A DNA stretch of 7,861 nucleotides, taken from the NCBI GenBank assembly GCA_964534315.1, contig CAZHOV010000219.1, forward strand, positions 1 through 7,861, given 5' to 3'. Below the pieces are notes generated by a model. The model worked only from the letters and a program-made list of their open reading frames with translations. It made no database searches and was not told the origin of the DNA. The position numbers were made by a program, and so were the translations under genes. Origin of the DNA: CAZHOV01 sp964534315. Its GTDB lineage: Bacteria > Bacteroidota > Bacteroidia > Chitinophagales > Saprospiraceae. Below, piece after piece: positions 6,385 through 7,861 of this stretch; positions within the stretch are counted from its first letter, which is position 1, and each line of letters starts with the position of its first letter.

Positions 6385-6628
6385 CCCCCTGAAACCCTGA
6401 AACCTGAAACCCTGAAACCCTGACCCCCTGACCCCCTGACCCCCTGACCCCCTGACCCCCTGAAACCTAGATACCCTGAAACCTGAAACCCTGAAACCCT
6501 GAAACCTGAAACCCTGAAACCCTGAAACCTGAAACCCTGAAACCCTGACACCTGGAAACCTGGAAACCCTGAAACCCTGAAACCCTGACACCCTGACCCC
6601 CTGACACCCTGACCCCCTGATACCTAGA
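6385..6628 (+). repeat. long family B array (CCCTGAAA, CCCCCTGA, CCTGGAAA units)
   Basis: About 240 bp consist of 7-9 bp units. CCCTGAAA and CCTGAAA alternate at 6387-6417 and 6474-6542. CCCCCTGA is repeated around 6424-6463, TGGAAACC at 6553-6568, and CCCTGACA with CCCCTGA at 6583-6620. ACCTAGAT near 6466 and 6622 marks two internal boundaries. The same TGGAAACC unit dominates the array before fmt, linking the two loci. Together with the 18-bp repeats, this fills most of the 428-bp gap between the divergent genes at 6282 and 6711. The rest is AT-rich DNA, of which the right part holds the promoter region of the Nudix gene. Confidence 0.93.
6424..6460 (-). other. G-quadruplex-forming run (five G5 tracts)
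   Basis: The plus strand has five C5 runs at 6424-6428, 6432-6436, 6440-6444, 6448-6452 and 6456-6460, each separated by TGA. The minus strand therefore carries five G5 tracts with 3-base TCA loops, a very strong G-quadruplex pattern; the plus strand could form an i-motif. It lies about 140 bp upstream of the minus-strand exported-protein gene and is on the non-template (sense) strand for that gene. Formation in the cell is inference. Confidence 0.7.
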
Positions 6629-6659
6629 TTAAATAACGAATGAATTTTTTCCCTTTTCG

Positions 6660-6691
6660 TTGTATGGTTTAATCATTTTAACGTATTATTG
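6660..6691 (+). promoter_or_regulatory. candidate promoter of the Nudix regulator gene
   Basis: TTG at 6660-6662 and TATTATTG at 6684-6691 are separated by 21 bases. The second differs from TAnnTTTG at one position. Read as a sigma-70 promoter, the same place gives TTGTAT, 18 bases, TATTAT. Either reading starts transcription close to the ribosome binding site at 6697, so the leader would be very short. No convincing palindromic operator for an NrtR-type protein was found. Confidence 0.35.
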
Positions 6692-6696
6692 ATAAA

Positions 6697-6702
6697 AAGG
6701 AG
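6697..6702 (+). promoter_or_regulatory. strong Shine-Dalgarno sequence fixing the Nudix gene start
   Basis: AAGGAG lies 8 bases before the ATG at 6711. It is the only near-consensus Shine-Dalgarno sequence in the window; fmt and coaD have none, as is common in Bacteroidota. It fixes the start codon and may indicate stronger or differently controlled translation of this gene. Confidence 0.75.
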
Positions 6703-6710
6703 AAAATTTT

Positions 6711-7427
6711 ATGGCCTACAGTTATGAATACCCCCGTCCTTCAGTATCTGTGGATTGCGTTATTTTTGGTTGGGATGACAGCAAGCAACTGAAGGTCCTG
6801 CTCATCCAGCGAGCCAGAGATCCTTTTGCCGGTTACTGGGCGCTTCCGGGAGGATTTGTAGATATGGAAGAAGATTTGGAAGCTGCTGCTTTGAGAGAGT
6901 TGGAGGAGGAAACCGGGGTAAAAGATGTATTCATTGAGCAATTGTACACGTTTGGAGCTCCCGGCCGGGACCCGCGGGGGCGAGTGATCAGCGTTGCTTA
7001 TTATGCCCTAGTAAACTTATTTAAACATTCTGTAAAAGCAAATTCAGACGCCTCCCGCGCAGAATGGTTTCAATTAGATGATTTACCGAAACTAGCTTTT
7101 GACCATCAGCAAATCCTGGAGACAGCCATCAACCGGCTACGTAGCAAAATCCGATACCAACCCATCGGGTTTAACCTTCTTCCTGAGCCCTTCACCCTCT
7201 CCCAATTACAAACGCTCTATGAATCCATCTTGGGCATTGATGTCCTCAATAAACGCAATTTCCGGAATCGTATCCTCAAAATGGAGGTGTTAAAAGAAGT
7301 GGGAAAACAAAAAAATGTTGCCCATCGGCCGGCCTCCCTCTATATCTTTGATCAGCAAAAATACGAACAACTCATGCAAGCCAACTACCCCAACCTCCTC
7401 AAACGAGGCCTCGATTTTGAACTGTGA
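6711..7427 (+). CDS. Nudix domain plus winged-helix protein, NrtR/AraR-type regulator
   Basis: This 238-residue protein joins a Nudix domain (about 8-140) to a C-terminal winged helix (about 155-235). In NrtR-type regulators the Nudix part senses a ligand, such as ADP-ribose for NAD metabolism or arabinose in the Bacteroides AraR branch, and the winged helix binds DNA. The N terminus YPRPSVSVDCVIFG and the stretch PFAGYWALPGGFVDMEED are typical. The Nudix box is complete at residues 48-70 (G, five residues, E54, seven residues, R62-E63-L64, then E66, E67, G69 and V70), so hydrolysis is chemically possible; many regulators of this family have lost it. The DNA-binding part contains KRNFRNRILKMEVL and HRPASLYIFDQQKYEQL, as in the family. 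No target operon adjoins it, so the ligand cannot be assigned. A plain Nudix hydrolase is the alternative. Confidence 0.88.
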   Translation: MAYSYEYPRPSVSVDCVIFGWDDSKQLKVLLIQRARDPFAGYWALPGGFVDMEEDLEAAALRELEEETGVKDVFIEQLYTFGAPGRDPRGRVISVAYYALVNLFKHSVKANSDASRAEWFQLDDLPKLAFDHQQILETAINRLRSKIRYQPIGFNLLPEPFTLSQLQTLYESILGIDVLNKRNFRNRILKMEVLKEVGKQKNVAHRPASLYIFDQQKYEQLMQANYPNLLKRGLDFEL

Positions 7428-7563
7428 AAAAGAAGGAGAAAGTAGGTGCTTCTTGGACGTATACTTCTCTTCCTAAAGCATAGAAAGCGAGTTTACCTAA
7501 TTTTTGCGGATGATCGAGAATTTCCTACTTTCCAAATTTTCTCTCTTCTCACAGTTATTTTTT
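7420..7563 (+). repeat. long imperfect inverted repeat with T tract after the Nudix gene
   Basis: The left arm, 7420-7446, begins in the last codons of the Nudix gene; the right arm, 7524-7556, is its inverted partner. Outer ends (AACTGTGA with TCACAGTT) and inner ends (AAAGTAGG with CCTACTTT) pair perfectly over 8 bp each, and the purine-rich middle pairs only partly. A loop of 77 bases contains a smaller TGCTT/AAGCA inverted repeat. Six T residues at 7558-7563 follow the right arm. It may be an unusually long transcription terminator or a small structured RNA. Nothing else is seen in 7428-7610 apart from T-rich sequence. Confidence 0.5.
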
Positions 7564-7610
7564 CCTTTCAATATAAGTTGAGATTTAATTCTCTTTTTTT
7601 ATCCACCTTG

Positions 7611-7861
7611 CCCATTACTCATTGCCCATTGCCCATTGCTCATTGCTCATTGCTCATTGCCCATTGCTCATTGCTCATTGCTCATTGCCCATTGCCCATT
7701 GTTCATTGCTCATTGCTCATTGCCCATTGCCCATTGCCCATTACTCATTGCCCATTACTCATTGCTCATTGCCCATTGCCCATTGCCCATTACTCATTGC
7801 CCATTACTCATTGCTCATTGCCCATTGCCCATTGCCCATTACTCATTGCCCATTACTCATT
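7611..7861 (-). repeat. family A heptamer array with 49-bp super-repeat, running off the window
   Basis: From 7611 to the end, 35 full heptamers and six bases of another stay in perfect register. The plus-strand units are CCCATTG, CTCATTG, CCCATTA and one TTCATTG at 7702. Their complement is the CAATGGG/CAATGAG form of the AATG heptamers at 2257-2396, so this array is in the opposite orientation. From 7723 a block of seven heptamers repeats every 49 bp. The array has no stop codon in any plus-strand frame but no start or coding signal either, so I do not call it a gene. Its right end is outside the window. Confidence 0.95.

Noticed and set aside
6270..6591. Two overlapping minus-strand reading frames of 93 codons rich in GFRVSGFQ and GCRGTR repeats
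   Set aside because: They are read entirely from the tandem repeats, both frames show the same period, they overlap the start of a better gene, and the peptides have no plausible fold.
6385..6628. Telomere-like or eukaryotic satellite DNA (CCCTGAAA resembles CCCTAAA)
   Set aside because: The repeat is flanked by typical bacterial genes, unit length varies between 7 and 9 bp, and another array of the same family lies between bacterial genes.
7420..7556. Miniature transposable element with terminal inverted repeats
   Set aside because: The arms differ in length (27 and 33 bases), no target-site duplication is seen, and the left arm overlaps the Nudix coding end. A terminator or RNA structure is more likely.
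7611..7861. Stop-free plus-strand reading of the heptamer array (SLLIAHC/PLPIAHC-like peptides)
   Set aside because: The units lack stop codons in all three frames by composition, there is no start codon or ribosome binding site, and the same peptide pattern would arise from any such array.

Overview
The window looks like chromosomal DNA from a member of the Bacteroidota, probably a Saprospiria- or Chitinophagia-like lineage. This rests on the protein style (Fmt, PruA, CoaD), on TAnnTTTG-type -7 promoter boxes, on a possible type IX secretion tail at the left edge, and on mostly weak Shine-Dalgarno sequences. The genus is inference.

Layout. Bases 2-55 may be the last codons of a gene, followed by a clean intrinsic terminator at 85-118. 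Two tandem paralogous helix-turn-helix proteins follow (208-1221 and 1227-2249, + strand, 5 bp apart). fmt (2523-3464, +) encodes methionyl-tRNA formyltransferase. It converges on, and overlaps by 35 bp, pruA (3430-5058, -), encoding delta-1-pyrroline-5-carboxylate dehydrogenase. coaD (5176-5646, -) encodes phosphopantetheine adenylyltransferase, and upstream of it lies a gene for a small exported protein of unknown function (5740-6282, -). A 238-residue Nudix plus winged-helix protein of the NrtR/AraR type (6711-7427, +) completes the gene set. The genes do not form one pathway: translation initiation, proline catabolism, coenzyme A synthesis and probable metabolic regulation sit side by side.

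The most striking content lies between the genes. Two families of short tandem repeats make up about 11 % of the window. Family A is a strict heptamer with an AATG core (GCAATGA, ATAATGA, GGAATGA; CCCATTG and CTCATTG in the opposite orientation) at 2257-2396, 5119-5193 and 7611-7861, the last array running off the window. Family B is a 7-9 bp C-rich unit (TGGAAACC, CCCTGAAA, CCCCCTGA) at 2401-2509 and 6385-6628, with an 18-bp repeat attached at 6313-6384. The arrays have higher-order structure: a 49-bp (7 x 7) super-repeat at 7723-7861 and a 23-bp super-repeat at 6474-6542. One array enters coaD and supplies its last five codons and its stop. Another may supply a promoter -33 TTG for pruA. One sub-array carries five G5 runs on the minus strand, a strong G-quadruplex pattern.

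No mobile-element gene, CRISPR array, tRNA or rRNA was recognised. The genes themselves are ordinary. The repeat families, resembling the heptanucleotide STRR repeats of cyanobacteria, are the part worth further attention.
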